Shown here: piece after piece, positions 7,739-14,607 of the stretch | Numbering within the stretch: position 1 is the first letter of the stretch | Layout: each line of letters starts with the position of its first letter | From: Burkholderiaceae bacterium | GTDB taxonomy: Bacteria; Pseudomonadota; Gammaproteobacteria; Burkholderiales; Burkholderiaceae | Direction: 5' to 3' | NCBI GenBank assembly: GCA_947380285.1 | Contig: CANCQD010000061.1 | Span: 1-14,607 of the forward strand | DNA: 14,607 bases | Program-made: the position numbers and the translations under genes | The notes under the pieces: model-generated | Database searches by the model: none | The model's input: only the letters and a program-made list of their open reading frames with translations | Told to the model about the DNA's origin: nothing

Positions 7739-8269
7739 ATGCGCTGGATAGGTATCGACCCAGGCCTACGGACTACCGGTTTTGGCATCATTGATGTCGA
7801 CGGCCAAAAATTGACCTACATAGCTTCTGGGACGATTGAAAGTGGAGATCCAGCGAAAGGTCTTCCTGAGCGCTTAGGTGCCCTCTATGCCGGCGTTAAA
7901 GAAGTTCTAGAGACCTACCGACCTGAATCTGCTGCAATCGAAGAGGTTTTCTTAAACGTAAATCCTCGATCTACACTGATGCTGGGCCAAGCTAGGGGCG
8001 CAGTCATTGCGGCACTTGTCTCTGAAAAGCTCCCAGTTGCTGAGTACAGCGCCCTTCGCGTAAAACAAGCAATTGTTGGTACGGGTCGTGCGGCTAAGCC
8101 ACAGGTACAAGAAATGGTGAAGCGCTTACTTAGACTCAATCGCGCCCCAGGGACTGATGCTTCTGATGCATTAGGTGTCGCTATCTGCGCCGCCCATCAC
8201 GCACAAATACCAAAAGCAATCACCGCTGCATTAGCGCCTAAGTTAGCGCCTAAGAAACGAAGCAAGTAA
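7739..8269 (+). CDS. ruvC: Holliday junction endonuclease RuvC
   Basis: RuvC is the dimeric resolvase that nicks symmetric strands of Holliday junctions held by RuvAB. The protein is 176 residues with the RNase H-like fold. The four acidic catalytic residues are visible: D7 in WIGIDPG, E68 in AAIEEVF, and D140 and D143 in [11 protein letters not shown]. This is the same spacing as D7, E66, D138 and D141 of E. coli. The basic C-terminus (KLAPKKRSK) is a plausible DNA contact. An in-frame TTG at 7733 would add two residues, but the ATG at 7739 gives the canonical [10 protein letters not shown] weak purine stretch (GAGAAAAAA) lies about 10 bases upstream. The gene is followed by ruvA after 29 bases. 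Confidence 0.96.
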   Translation: MRWIGIDPGLRTTGFGIIDVDGQKLTYIASGTIESGDPAKGLPERLGALYAGVKEVLETYRPESAAIEEVFLNVNPRSTLMLGQARGAVIAALVSEKLPVAEYSALRVKQAIVGTGRAAKPQVQEMVKRLLRLNRAPGTDASDALGVAICAAHHAQIPKAITAALAPKLAPKKRSK

Positions 8270-8298
8270 AAATACACATCACAGGTTAAGATCTCTAC

Positions 8299-8880
8299 AT
8301 GATTGGTCGCATTCAAGGTACTCTCGTTTCAGTTCATCCCCCACGACTCCTTGTGGATTGTCAAGGCATTGGTTATGAGGTTGATGTTCCTATGAGCACT
8401 TTGTATCAATTGCCTCAGGCTGGTCAAAAAATTACCCTGCTAACTCATTTTCAAGTTCGCGAAGATGCACAGCAACTTTTTGGCTTTGCTACCGAAACTG
8501 AGCGTGAGGCATTTAGACAACTCATCAAAATTAGTGGCGTCGGTTCCCGTACTGCGCTGGCAGTGCTTTCTGGCATGAGTGTCAATGAATTAGCTCAGGC
8601 AATTACATTGCAAGAAGCTGGACGCCTAACCCAAGTTCCCGGAATTGGTAAAAAGACTGCTGAGCGTCTTTGTTTAGAACTCAAAGGTAAGTTGGCGCCA
8701 GATCTAGGCATTACAGGCGACAAACCTCAGGCCATTGAAGCAAGTAGCGAAGTGTTGCAAGCCCTCCTTGCTCTGGGCTATTCAGAAAAAGAAGCGCTTT
8801 TAGCACTCAAGCAAATTCCACCCGATACCAGTGTTTCTGATGGCATTCGAATGGGCTTGAAGTATCTATCTAAAGCCTAA
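8299..8880 (+). CDS. ruvA: Holliday junction DNA helicase subunit RuvA
   Basis: RuvA forms tetramers that clamp the four-way junction and load RuvB rings for branch migration. The 193-residue protein shows the three expected parts. The N-terminal OB fold begins [12 protein letters not shown]. The middle domain has two helix-hairpin-helix motifs, [14 protein letters not shown] (about 75-88) and [13 protein letters not shown] (about 112-124). The C-terminal three-helix domain that contacts RuvB is [22 protein letters not shown] (about 149-170). It is slightly shorter than the 203 residues of the E. coli protein, mainly in the flexible linker before domain III. An AGG lies about 14 bases before the ATG, too far to be a good ribosome binding site. 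It sits between ruvC and ruvB (26 bases), so all three subunits are probably made from one message. Confidence 0.96.
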   Translation: MIGRIQGTLVSVHPPRLLVDCQGIGYEVDVPMSTLYQLPQAGQKITLLTHFQVREDAQQLFGFATETEREAFRQLIKISGVGSRTALAVLSGMSVNELAQAITLQEAGRLTQVPGIGKKTAERLCLELKGKLAPDLGITGDKPQAIEASSEVLQALLALGYSEKEALLALKQIPPDTSVSDGIRMGLKYLSKA

Positions 8881-8906
8881 TAGCCAAAGAGCACTAAACT
8901 CTCAGC

Positions 8907-9977
8907 ATGGCAATACATACAGACGACCTCAGCTCTATTCCTGAAGATTTACCGGAAGGTAATGCCCGCATTGTAAGTGGTGCAGCAGGCAATACTGAAG
9001 CCGTCTTTGAAAGAGCCCTTCGCCCGAAACAACTTGATGAATACGTTGGTCAAACCAAAGCTAGAGCGCAATTAGAGATTTTTATTAGCGCTACCAGAGC
9101 TCGACAAGAAGCCCTAGATCACGTTCTTCTATTTGGACCTCCCGGTCTTGGTAAAACCACGCTTGCCCATATTATTGCGAGAGAGCTTGGTGTGAACTTG
9201 CGTCAAACTAGTGGCCCCGTCCTTGACAGGCCAGGTGATCTAGCAGCCTTACTAACAAATCTAGAAGAAAACGATGTGCTCTTTATTGACGAGATTCATC
9301 GCCTCTCCCCAGTAGTAGAAGAAATCCTGTACCCAGCGCTTGAAGACTACAGTCTAGACATCATGATTGGAGAAGGTCCTGCGGCACGCAGTGTTAAAAT
9401 TGATCTCAAGCCCTTTACCCTCATTGGCGCAACTACTCGAGCTGGCATGCTCACTAATCCATTGCGTGATCGCTTTGGTATCGTAGCGAGACTTGAGTTC
9501 TATACCACTGAAGAACTCACCAAAATTATTAATCGCTCAGCCAGCTTACTTAAGGCTGATATTGATCCAGAAGGATCCGTTGAGATAGCCAAGCGTGCTC
9601 GTGGAACACCACGGATTGCCAATCGCCTACTCAGAAGAGTGCGCGACTATGCAGAAGTCAAAGGCACTGGCACTATTACTAAGGACATGGCCGATGCTGC
9701 ACTTAAGATGTTGGATGTTGATCCAAGTGGCTTTGATGTGATGGATAGAAAACTGCTGGAAGCCATTTTGCATAAGTTTGATGGTGGCCCAGTAGGTATC
9801 GATAACTTAGCAGCAGCCATTGGAGAAGAACGCGACACCATTGAAGATGTTCTAGAGCCCTATTTGATTCAACAGGGCTATCTGCAAAGAACCTCTAGAG
9901 GAAGAGTGGCAACCCGTCAAGCCTATGAGCACTTTGGATTAACCCCGCCTAGCGGAAGTACTAGCCTAGATTTGTAA
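8907..9977 (+). CDS. ruvB: Holliday junction branch migration ATPase RuvB
   Basis: RuvB is the hexameric AAA+ motor that drives branch migration on the RuvA-bound junction. The 356-residue protein has Walker [10 protein letters not shown] (77-85, K83), Walker B LFIDEIH (125-131, D128/E129), the GATTRAGML segment (174-182) and LRDRFG (186-191). R189 in LRDRFG corresponds by spacing to the E. coli arginine finger R174. The C-terminal winged-helix ends with [13 protein letters not shown], the usual DNA-binding element. The N-terminus is about 15 residues longer than E. coli RuvB before the conserved [11 protein letters not shown] segment, which is common outside enterics. It is the last gene of the dusB run; its stop codon abuts the stop of the opposing gene with no spacer and no recognisable terminator. 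Confidence 0.97.
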   Translation: MAIHTDDLSSIPEDLPEGNARIVSGAAGNTEAVFERALRPKQLDEYVGQTKARAQLEIFISATRARQEALDHVLLFGPPGLGKTTLAHIIARELGVNLRQTSGPVLDRPGDLAALLTNLEENDVLFIDEIHRLSPVVEEILYPALEDYSLDIMIGEGPAARSVKIDLKPFTLIGATTRAGMLTNPLRDRFGIVARLEFYTTEELTKIINRSASLLKADIDPEGSVEIAKRARGTPRIANRLLRRVRDYAEVKGTGTITKDMADAALKMLDVDPSGFDVMDRKLLEAILHKFDGGPVGIDNLAAAIGEERDTIEDVLEPYLIQQGYLQRTSRGRVATRQAYEHFGLTPPSGSTSLDL

Positions 9978-10361
9978 CTAGCTAGTAATCAGATCGGCAT
10001 AGGCAATGCATAGCCATTGCCCATCTATATTTTTCCAAACGCTTAGACGTGGAGAATATTCCGGCGAAAGCTCTTTGCCATCGCGATATTCCAGCGCAGC
10101 AATCCAGAAGCTTACTATTAAATTATCTTGCGCCTCAGTGACCTTAAAGTCCTTAAACCTTACGGGACCAAGATGCATCTCTTTCATGAGACGCATTGCA
10201 CTCTCTTTATCGCATGCGCCCTGGGAGCTAACAAATTGACATCCTGGGGCAAGTAATTTTTCTAGGGCTTCCCAGTTTTTGTCTTGAATCAACTTAACTG
10301 AAAGTCGCTCGAGCTCTTCTGCCTTTACTTCAATGCTTTTTTGATCACTCATATCTACCAT
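9978..10361 (-). CDS. Small NTF2/SnoaL-like (DUF4440-type) protein, function unknown
   Basis: I do not recognise a specific function. The ~127-residue product has no signal peptide or membrane segment. It has the pattern of an NTF2-like cone fold: an N-terminal helix (KAEELERLSVKLIQDKNW), then LEKLLAPGCQFVSSQG, and a C-terminal run of likely beta strands ending SVWKNIDGQWLCIAYADL, close to the 'W+..dg.W.+.....' end of DUF4440/SnoaL-like proteins. Such folds serve as small enzymes or ligand-binding proteins. ATGs at 10361 and 10352 and a TTG at 10364 are all possible starts. I give the longest ATG form; GGTAG upstream of 10352 mildly supports the shorter one. The start lies just after the tyrS stop, so it is probably co-transcribed with tyrS. 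It ends back-to-back with ruvB. Confidence 0.75.
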   Translation of the reverse strand: MVDMSDQKSIEVKAEELERLSVKLIQDKNWEALEKLLAPGCQFVSSQGACDKESAMRLMKEMHLGPVRFKDFKVTEAQDNLIVSFWIAALEYRDGKELSPEYSPRLSVWKNIDGQWLCIAYADLITS

Positions 10362-10364
10362 CAA

Positions 10365-11597
10365 TTAAGTGAGGATTACTTTTGCAAACTTCCGTTTACC
10401 GACCTGCACGACATAAGTTCCAGCTTCAATTTTTAACTGTTTATCAGTTATTGTTGCGCCATCAATTTTTACGCCGTTTTGCTCGATATTGCGATTCGCT
10501 TCTGATGTGGATGGGGCCAAACCAGCAGCCTTGAGAAGGTTAGCGATACCCATCGACCCACCAGCAAGGCTCACCTCAGGAATGTCTTCTGGTACACCCC
10601 CTTTAGCGCGATGATTAAAGTCTTCTAAGGCCTTTTCTGCGGCAGCTTGCGAATGAAAGCGCGCCACGATTTCTTGTGCGAGCAGGACTTTACAATCTTT
10701 TGGATTACGGCCAGCAGCAACTTCTTGCTTCATCAGATCAATTTCAGACATTGGTCGGAATGACAGCAAGGTAAAGTAATCCCACATTAAGTCATCTGAA
10801 ATGCTGAGGAGTTTGCCAAACATATCGCCAGCAGGCTCGCTGATACCAATGTAATTACCCTTGGACTTACTCATCTTCTCAACGCCATCCAATCCCACTA
10901 AAAGCGGCATTGTCAAAATACATTGTGGTTCTTGGCCATACTCACGCTGGAGCTCACGCCCAACTAAAAGATTAAATTTTTGATCTGTACCACCAAGTTC
11001 TAAATCACTTTTCAATGCAACAGAGTCATAACCCTGCATGAGAGGATATAAAAACTCATGAATGGAAATCGGTACACCATTGCGATAGCGCTTAGTAAAG
11101 TCATCACGCTCCAACATGCGAGCAACCGTATGTTTAGCGGCCAACTGAATCATGCCGCGCGCACCCAATGGATCGCACCATTCACTGTTGTAACGCACTT
11201 CGGTTTTAGAAGAATCGAGCACCATACTCGCTTGGCGATAGTACGTTTCTGCATTGACTGCGATATCTTCTGCGGTCAATGGAGGACGGGTAGCGTTACG
11301 GCCTGATGGATCACCAATCATACTGGTGAAATCACCGATCAAGAAAATAACGGTATGCCCTAAATCTTGCAGCTGACGCAATTTGTTTAAAACAACAGTG
11401 TGACCCAGATGAATATCAGGGGCAGTTGGATCTAAACCTAATTTAATTCTGAGGGGAGTCTTGGTAGCTTGGCTACGTGCTAACTTCTGCACCCAATCGG
11501 CCTCAACCAATAGCTCATCGCAGCCACGTTTAGTGACTTCAAGCGCTGCAAAGACTTCGGGGGTCAATGGATATTTTTGTTCTGGTTTGGCCGTCAT
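10365..11597 (-). CDS. tyrS: Tyrosine-tRNA ligase, type 2
   Basis: TyrS charges tRNA-Tyr with tyrosine in the cytoplasm. The 410-residue protein is a class I synthetase. Its HIGH-type motif is HLGH (63-66, in [15 protein letters not shown]), its KMSKS motif is intact at 241-245 ([12 protein letters not shown]), and [18 protein letters not shown] lies between them. The C-terminal S4 RNA-binding domain covers roughly 345-410 ([11 protein letters not shown]...[12 protein letters not shown]). KMSKS in place of KFGKT, and HLGH in place of HCGH, place it in the type 2 (TyrZ-like) subfamily, unlike E. coli TyrS. The frame is open 28 codons further upstream, but that extension runs into the divergent anmK leader. 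The ATG at 11597 gives [14 protein letters not shown], which fits the family. No strong Shine-Dalgarno is seen. Confidence 0.95.
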   Translation of the reverse strand: MTAKPEQKYPLTPEVFAALEVTKRGCDELLVEADWVQKLARSQATKTPLRIKLGLDPTAPDIHLGHTVVLNKLRQLQDLGHTVIFLIGDFTSMIGDPSGRNATRPPLTAEDIAVNAETYYRQASMVLDSSKTEVRYNSEWCDPLGARGMIQLAAKHTVARMLERDDFTKRYRNGVPISIHEFLYPLMQGYDSVALKSDLELGGTDQKFNLLVGRELQREYGQEPQCILTMPLLVGLDGVEKMSKSKGNYIGISEPAGDMFGKLLSISDDLMWDYFTLLSFRPMSEIDLMKQEVAAGRNPKDCKVLLAQEIVARFHSQAAAEKALEDFNHRAKGGVPEDIPEVSLAGGSMGIANLLKAAGLAPSTSEANRNIEQNGVKIDGATITDKQLKIEAGTYVVQVGKRKFAKVILT

Positions 11598-11673
11598 GCT
11601 GATTCGGATTGCTGATTCAGTTAAATTAGTAGTTAAATTGCTAAAGCATAATTGTCGCATTCCTGAGAGCCAC
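11598..11673. promoter_or_regulatory. Divergent tyrS / anmK promoter region with paired repeats
   Basis: This 76-base, AT-rich gap should hold both promoters. CATAAT (11647-11652) is a possible -10 for anmK, and the overlapping minus-strand TATGCT (11650-11645) a possible -10 for tyrS; neither has a good -35. Two direct repeat pairs are visible: GCTGATTC at 11598-11605 and 11611-11618, and TTAAATT at 11621-11627 and 11633-11639. GAGAG (11665-11669), four bases before the anmK ATG, is a plausible ribosome binding site. Confidence 0.35.
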
Positions 11674-12801
11674 ATGAACAAACCCTACTCCCTCTATATC
11701 GGCTTAATGTCTGGCACCAGCCTAGATGGGATAGATGCCGTTCTAGCCAAGATAGGGCCGAACGGTGAATCCAGCGCTCTACAGGCTGTCAGCACCCCCT
11801 TTTTACCCATGCTCCGTACAGCCTTATTTGAGCTGCAAAGCCCTGGCCCAAATGAGCTCCACCGCGAAAAGCAGGCAGGCAATGCTCTAGCCATGGCTTA
11901 TGCAGAAGCTGTCGATCAGCTACTCAGAAAAGCCAAGCTCCAGCCCTCTGATATCACGGCCATCGGTGCGCATGGACAGACCATTCGTCACCAACCTCAG
12001 CTTGGTGACTTGTCTTATACACATCAAACACTCAATCCAGCCCTCTTGGCAGAAAAAACTGGCATCGATGTGATTGCTGATTTTAGAAGTCGGGATTTAG
12101 CTGCTGGTGGACATGGTGCCCCTCTGGTGCCCGCCTTTCATGCACAGCAATTTTTATCGTCTGATGATTTGGCTATTCTGAATATTGGCGGTATCGCTAA
12201 TCTCACACTACTACCTAAAGGTGGTGAAGTGACTGGCTTTGATTGTGGTCCAGGAAATATGTTGATGGATATCTGGATACATGAACATCAAGGTAATGCC
12301 TTTGACGAGAATGGCCAGTGGGCTTTACAAGGTAAAGTGAATGAAGCCTTGCTTGAAAAAATGTTAGCTGATGCTTTCTTTTCAAAAGCCCCACCAAAAA
12401 GTACTGGTAGAGATGACTTTCATCTTGCTTGGTTGCAAGAAAAAATGGGTTCTGAGAATATAAATGCCGAAGATGTACAGGCTACACTCCTGCACTTAAC
12501 GGCCCATACCGCCTTAGAGTCTTTAGAGCGCCATGCCCCACAAATCCAGAAGCTAATTGTCTGTGGTGGTGGCGCCAGAAATAATGCTCTGATGAATGTA
12601 TTCAAATTGAAGTCGCAGCAGTTTTTCAAGCAGCCATTAGAAATTACTACAAGTGATTCTGCTGGAATTGATCCGCAACTTGTTGAGGGTCTTGCTTTTG
12701 CATGGCTGGCGTGGGCCCACAAAGAAAAACGGCCAGCAAATTTGCCAGCCGTTACGGGAGCGAAAGGTCCTAGAATTCTAGGTGCTTGCTATCCTGCCTA
12801 A
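11674..12801 (+). CDS. anmK: Anhydro-N-acetylmuramic acid kinase
   Basis: AnmK opens and phosphorylates 1,6-anhydro-MurNAc released from murein turnover, giving MurNAc-6-phosphate in the cytoplasm. The 375-residue protein is close to the usual ~370. Conserved ATPase-fold (hexokinase/ASKHA) motifs are [13 protein letters not shown] (9-21), [12 protein letters not shown] (about 102-113), [10 protein letters not shown] (about 169-178), [12 protein letters not shown] with the probable catalytic D190, and [11 protein letters not shown] near the C-terminus. The frame is open upstream to 11461 but that part is antisense to tyrS. The ATG at 11674 begins [16 protein letters not shown], the normal start, and has GAGAG before it. 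It diverges from tyrS and converges on erpA. With amgK-murU in the same window it suggests active recycling of MurNAc. Confidence 0.95.
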   Translation: MNKPYSLYIGLMSGTSLDGIDAVLAKIGPNGESSALQAVSTPFLPMLRTALFELQSPGPNELHREKQAGNALAMAYAEAVDQLLRKAKLQPSDITAIGAHGQTIRHQPQLGDLSYTHQTLNPALLAEKTGIDVIADFRSRDLAAGGHGAPLVPAFHAQQFLSSDDLAILNIGGIANLTLLPKGGEVTGFDCGPGNMLMDIWIHEHQGNAFDENGQWALQGKVNEALLEKMLADAFFSKAPPKSTGRDDFHLAWLQEKMGSENINAEDVQATLLHLTAHTALESLERHAPQIQKLIVCGGGARNNALMNVFKLKSQQFFKQPLEITTSDSAGIDPQLVEGLAFAWLAWAHKEKRPANLPAVTGAKGPRILGACYPA

Positions 12802-12806
12802 CTTTA

Positions 12807-12837
12807 TTAATGAAGTAATTAAATTTCTTTTTTATTT
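12807..12837 (+). terminator. Weak candidate terminator after anmK
   Basis: Just after the anmK stop, TTAAT (12807-12811) and ATTAA (12818-12822) could form a five-pair, all-AT stem with a six-base loop. It is followed by a T-rich tract, ATTTCTTTTTTATTT, that runs into the erpA stop codon. The T-run is good but the stem is weak. The minus strand has no T-run here, so nothing similar is seen for erpA. Confidence 0.3.
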
Positions 12838-13222
12838 AAGCAGAGAAAGAAGATCCGCAACCACAAGTAGTTTGCGCATTTGGATTCTTAATCACAAACT
12901 GTGAACCATTGATGTCTTCTTTGTAATCAATCTCAGCACCCACTAAATATTGGAAGCTCATTGAATCTACCAACAAAGTAACGCCATTCTTTTCAAAGAG
13001 CGTGTCATCTTCATTCACAGCATCATCAAATGTGAAGCCATACTGAAATCCTGAGCAACCACCGCCTTGTACGAATACACGGAGTTTCAACTCTGGATTA
13101 CCTTCTTCAGCAATCAAGTCCGCTACTTTTGTAGCAGCGCTATCTGTAAATACCAACGGGGTTGGTGGTTCAGCTAAATCTTGTGCGGGTTGTGCAGTTT
13201 CTTGGATGGCTAATTGGGTCAT
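12836..13222 (-). CDS. erpA: Iron-sulfur cluster insertion protein ErpA
   Basis: ErpA is an A-type carrier that receives Fe-S clusters from the Isc machinery and hands them to apo-enzymes such as those of isoprenoid synthesis and respiration. The 128-residue protein has the HesB/IscA fold with the three cluster ligands in place: C56 in [13 protein letters not shown], and C120 and C122 in TTCGCGSSF. Family-typical [11 protein letters not shown] (about 23-33) begins the domain. Before it lies a Gln/Ala/Pro-rich tail of about 20 residues, longer than in the 114-residue E. coli protein. The start is well fixed by AGGAGT (13233-13228), five bases before the ATG, one of the few strong Shine-Dalgarno sequences here. 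argC lies upstream on the same strand. IscA would be the alternative; the name rests on overall similarity and position. Confidence 0.92.
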   Translation of the reverse strand: MTQLAIQETAQPAQDLAEPPTPLVFTDSAATKVADLIAEEGNPELKLRVFVQGGGCSGFQYGFTFDDAVNEDDTLFEKNGVTLLVDSMSFQYLVGAEIDYKEDINGSQFVIKNPNAQTTCGCGSSFSA

Positions 13223-13254
13223 GGTCTACTCCTAATTCAAAAGGCAATACTGAC

Positions 13255-13276
13255 ATTCTAGGCTTTAAATGCCTAG
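13255..13276 (-). promoter_or_regulatory. Inverted repeat overlapping a possible erpA promoter
   Basis: In the 80-base gap between argC and erpA, CTAGGC (13258-13263) and GCCTAG (13271-13276) form a perfect 6-bp inverted repeat around TTTAAAT. On the minus strand the right arm runs into TAGAAT (13260-13255), a fair -10 hexamer about 33 bases before the erpA ATG; no good -35 is found. No U-run follows the hairpin on either strand, so it is unlikely to be an intrinsic terminator. It may be an operator or a chance dyad. Confidence 0.35.
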
Positions 13277-13302
13277 CTTGCTGAAGGGGTATTTCTTATT
13301 GC

Positions 13303-14361
13303 TTAAGGGGATACCGCGATTTGGGTGAGGCCCGTGGTCTCCGGGAAGCCAAACATCAGGTTCATACACTGCACGCCTTGGCCTGAAGCACCCTTTACCA
13401 AATTGTCCTCAACCACCAAAATCACTAAAGTGTCACCGCCGCCTGGGCGATGGATTGCAATCCGGATGCCATTACTACCCCGTACAGAGCGTGTTTCTGG
13501 ATGGCTGCCTGCTGGCATCACATCAACAAATGACTCATCTTTGTAGAAGTTTTCATAGAGCTTTTGGTAATCAACATCCTTACCAGCGTCAGTTAAACGT
13601 ACATACAAAGTCGAATGAATGCCCCTAATCATCGGCGTTAAATGGGGTACGAAGGTCAAACCAATCTGATCGTGGCCAGCGATTGCTTTTAAGCCTTGCT
13701 CGATTTCAGGGAGGTGACGATGGCCTTTCACGCTATAGGCTTTGAAGTTATCTGCCGCCTCAGACAAGAGCGTACCAATCTCTGCTTTACGTCCAGCACC
13801 AGAAGTGCCTGACTTCGAATCCGAAATAATATGATTACCATCGATCAAATGCTTACCGCCAGTCGATCTTGGCGAAAGCAATGGCGCAAGGCCAAGCTGC
13901 ACAGACGTTGGGTAGCATCCAGCCAAACCAACGACGCGTGCCTTTTTAATGGCATCACGATTGATCTCTGGCAAACCATAAACCGCCTCGGCCAAAATTT
14001 CTGGGCAACCATGCTCCATGCCGTACCACTTTGCAAATTCTTTAACATCTTTGAGACGGAAATCTGCGGCAAGATCCAGAATCTTCACATTATGGGCGAG
14101 CAATTCCTTTGCTTGCGCCATGGCAACGCCATGAGGGGTTGCAAAGAACACTGCATCACATTCATTTAATTTAGCTTCGTCAGGCGTTGTAAATTTTAGG
14201 GCAACACGACCGCGTAAAGATGGGAACATATCAGCCACTGCCATGCCGGCTTCTGTGCGAGAAGTAATTGCGGTGAGCTCTACCTCAGGATGTTGTGCCA
14301 ATAAACGCAACAGTTCCACTCCGGTATATCCAGTGCCACCTACGATGCCAACTTTAATCAT
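13303..14361 (-). CDS. argC: N-acetyl-gamma-glutamyl-phosphate reductase
   Basis: ArgC reduces N-acetyl-glutamyl-5-phosphate to the semialdehyde with NADPH, the third step of arginine biosynthesis in the cytoplasm. The 352-residue protein has an N-terminal dinucleotide-binding motif [17 protein letters not shown] (5-21), catalytic C149 in [12 protein letters not shown], and the conserved [11 protein letters not shown] segment with H214 and H216. RGIHSTLYV and the closing [15 protein letters not shown] are also typical of the family. The ATG at 14361 is preceded by GGAG (14371-14368) at six bases, so it is preferred over an in-frame TTG at 14373 that would place this Shine-Dalgarno inside the coding sequence. 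It lies downstream of rpsI behind a strong terminator, so it needs its own promoter; erpA follows 80 bases later. Confidence 0.96.
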   Translation of the reverse strand: MIKVGIVGGTGYTGVELLRLLAQHPEVELTAITSRTEAGMAVADMFPSLRGRVALKFTTPDEAKLNECDAVFFATPHGVAMAQAKELLAHNVKILDLAADFRLKDVKEFAKWYGMEHGCPEILAEAVYGLPEINRDAIKKARVVGLAGCYPTSVQLGLAPLLSPRSTGGKHLIDGNHIISDSKSGTSGAGRKAEIGTLLSEAADNFKAYSVKGHRHLPEIEQGLKAIAGHDQIGLTFVPHLTPMIRGIHSTLYVRLTDAGKDVDYQKLYENFYKDESFVDVMPAGSHPETRSVRGSNGIRIAIHRPGGGDTLVILVVEDNLVKGASGQGVQCMNLMFGFPETTGLTQIAVSP

Positions 14362-14417
14362 GCCATTCTCCAAAATACCAACTGATAAATTTTATTTCTT
14401 TAATACCTAGATTGTAG
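14362..14417 (-). promoter_or_regulatory. argC: argC leader and probable promoter region
   Basis: Between the rpsI terminator and the argC start is a 56-base AT-rich stretch. On the minus strand it contains TACAAT and TAAAAT, both passable -10 hexamers, and ends with the GGAG ribosome binding site (14371-14368). No convincing -35 or arginine-repressor ARG box could be made out by eye. Confidence 0.3.
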
Positions 14418-14447
14418 AAACAAAAAGGGCCGCTTGCGCGACCCTTT
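14418..14447 (-). terminator. Rho-independent terminator of the rpsI transcript
   Basis: Read on the minus strand, AAAGGGTCGC (14447-14438), a GCAA tetraloop (14437-14434) and GCGGCCCTTT (14433-14424) form a ten-pair stem with one U-G wobble. TTGTTT follows directly. It begins 27 bases after the rpsI stop. This is a textbook intrinsic terminator and the strongest one in the window. Confidence 0.92.
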
Positions 14448-14474
14448 CGATAAAACTTAAGCGACTGAAAGAAA

Positions 14475-14607
14475 TTAGCGCTTGCTGAACTGCTTACGAC
14501 GACGCGCGCCGTGCAGACCAACCTTTTTACGCTCAACTTCACGAGCATCGCGAGTTACCAAACCTGCTTTAGACAGAGTTGGCTTCAAAGCGTTGTCGTA
14601 GTCGATC
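14475..14607 (-). CDS. rpsI: 30S ribosomal protein S9, C-terminal part (cut by window edge)
   Basis: S9 is a small-subunit ribosomal protein whose basic C-terminal tail reaches the P-site tRNA. Only the last 43 codons are in the window; the N-terminal part lies to the right. The visible end contains [22 protein letters not shown] and finishes [15 protein letters not shown], the near-invariant S9 tail ending in Lys-Arg. It is followed by a strong terminator, so it is the last gene of its operon, normally rplM-rpsI. Confidence 0.95.
   Translation of the reverse strand, partial: IDYDNALKPTLSKAGLVTRDAREVERKKVGLHGARRRKQFSKR

Noticed and set aside
9977..9986. ACTAGCTAGT palindrome at the ruvB / NTF2-like junction
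   Set aside because: A single 10-base palindrome without a T-run; CTAG is common throughout this window, so it is not notable as a site or terminator.
11461..11673. 71-codon N-terminal extension of the anmK frame
   Set aside because: It is antisense to the tyrS N-terminus; the family start [16 protein letters not shown] lies at 11674 with a purine-rich site before it.
11598..11681. 28-codon N-terminal extension of the tyrS frame
   Set aside because: It runs through the divergent promoter gap and into anmK; ATG 11597 gives the usual TyrS N-terminus.
12704..12782. Hairpins and palindromes at the end of anmK (GGCTGGC/GCCAGCC, GTGGGCCCAC, CCTAGAATTCTAGG)
   Set aside because: All lie in conserved anmK coding sequence with no U-run following; codon choice is enough to explain them.
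1..14607. Search for mobile elements, CRISPR arrays, tRNA/rRNA genes, riboswitches or a hidden defence or biosynthetic cluster
   Set aside because: No repeat arrays, transposase or integrase motifs, tRNA cloverleaf, or unfamiliar gene cluster could be seen; almost all of the sequence is accounted for by housekeeping genes.

Overview
This is an ordinary stretch of core bacterial chromosome from a betaproteobacterium of the order Burkholderiales. The moderate, roughly mid-40s percent GC (judged by eye), the compact spacing and the gene order suggest a small-genome freshwater type such as Polynucleobacter. The genus is inferred from general resemblance, since no database was searched. Gene order supports the order-level call: lptD diverging from amgK-murU, dusB-fis-purH-ruvCAB in one direction, and tyrS / anmK / erpA / argC / rpsI beyond. 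I see no insertion sequence, prophage, CRISPR array, tRNA, rRNA or pseudogene, and no clear sign of horizontal transfer.

Layout. Positions 1-338 (minus) are the N-terminal end of lptD, cut by the window edge. It diverges across 33 bases from a plus-strand run: amgK (372-1373), murU (1384-2100), pepP (2093-3460) and a UbiH-family monooxygenase (3477-4634). A 129-base gap with a likely promoter leads into dusB (4764-5780), fis (5832-6071), purH (6125-7705), ruvC (7739-8269), ruvA (8299-8880) and ruvB (8907-9977). ruvB ends tail-to-tail, with no spacer, against a small NTF2/SnoaL-like gene (9978-10361, minus) that follows tyrS (10365-11597, minus). tyrS diverges from anmK (11674-12801, plus). 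anmK converges on erpA (12836-13222, minus), which lies behind argC (13303-14361, minus). A strong intrinsic terminator (14418-14447) separates argC from the C-terminal end of rpsI (14475 to the window edge, minus). No gene-free gap exceeds 300 bases.

How the genes work together. The clearest functional theme is the cell envelope. LptD exports LPS. AmgK and MurU form the anomeric kinase / uridylyltransferase pair that returns recycled MurNAc to UDP-MurNAc without the de novo MurA/MurB steps. AnmK, some 10 kb away, feeds the same route by opening 1,6-anhydro-MurNAc. The UbiH-like enzyme serves ubiquinone synthesis. DusB and TyrS serve translation, and Fis is a nucleoid protein usually co-transcribed with dusB. 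PurH completes IMP synthesis. RuvABC is the whole branch-migration and resolution machine for Holliday junctions. ErpA delivers Fe-S clusters, ArgC is the third step of arginine synthesis, and S9 is a ribosomal protein.

I found no new system. The points worth a second look are small: a changed FAD/NADPH DG motif in the UbiH-like enzyme, a short protein-like minus-strand frame in the ubiH-dusB gap, an inverted repeat in the erpA leader, a short Fis without the N-terminal arm, and scarce Shine-Dalgarno sequences in the plus-strand block.
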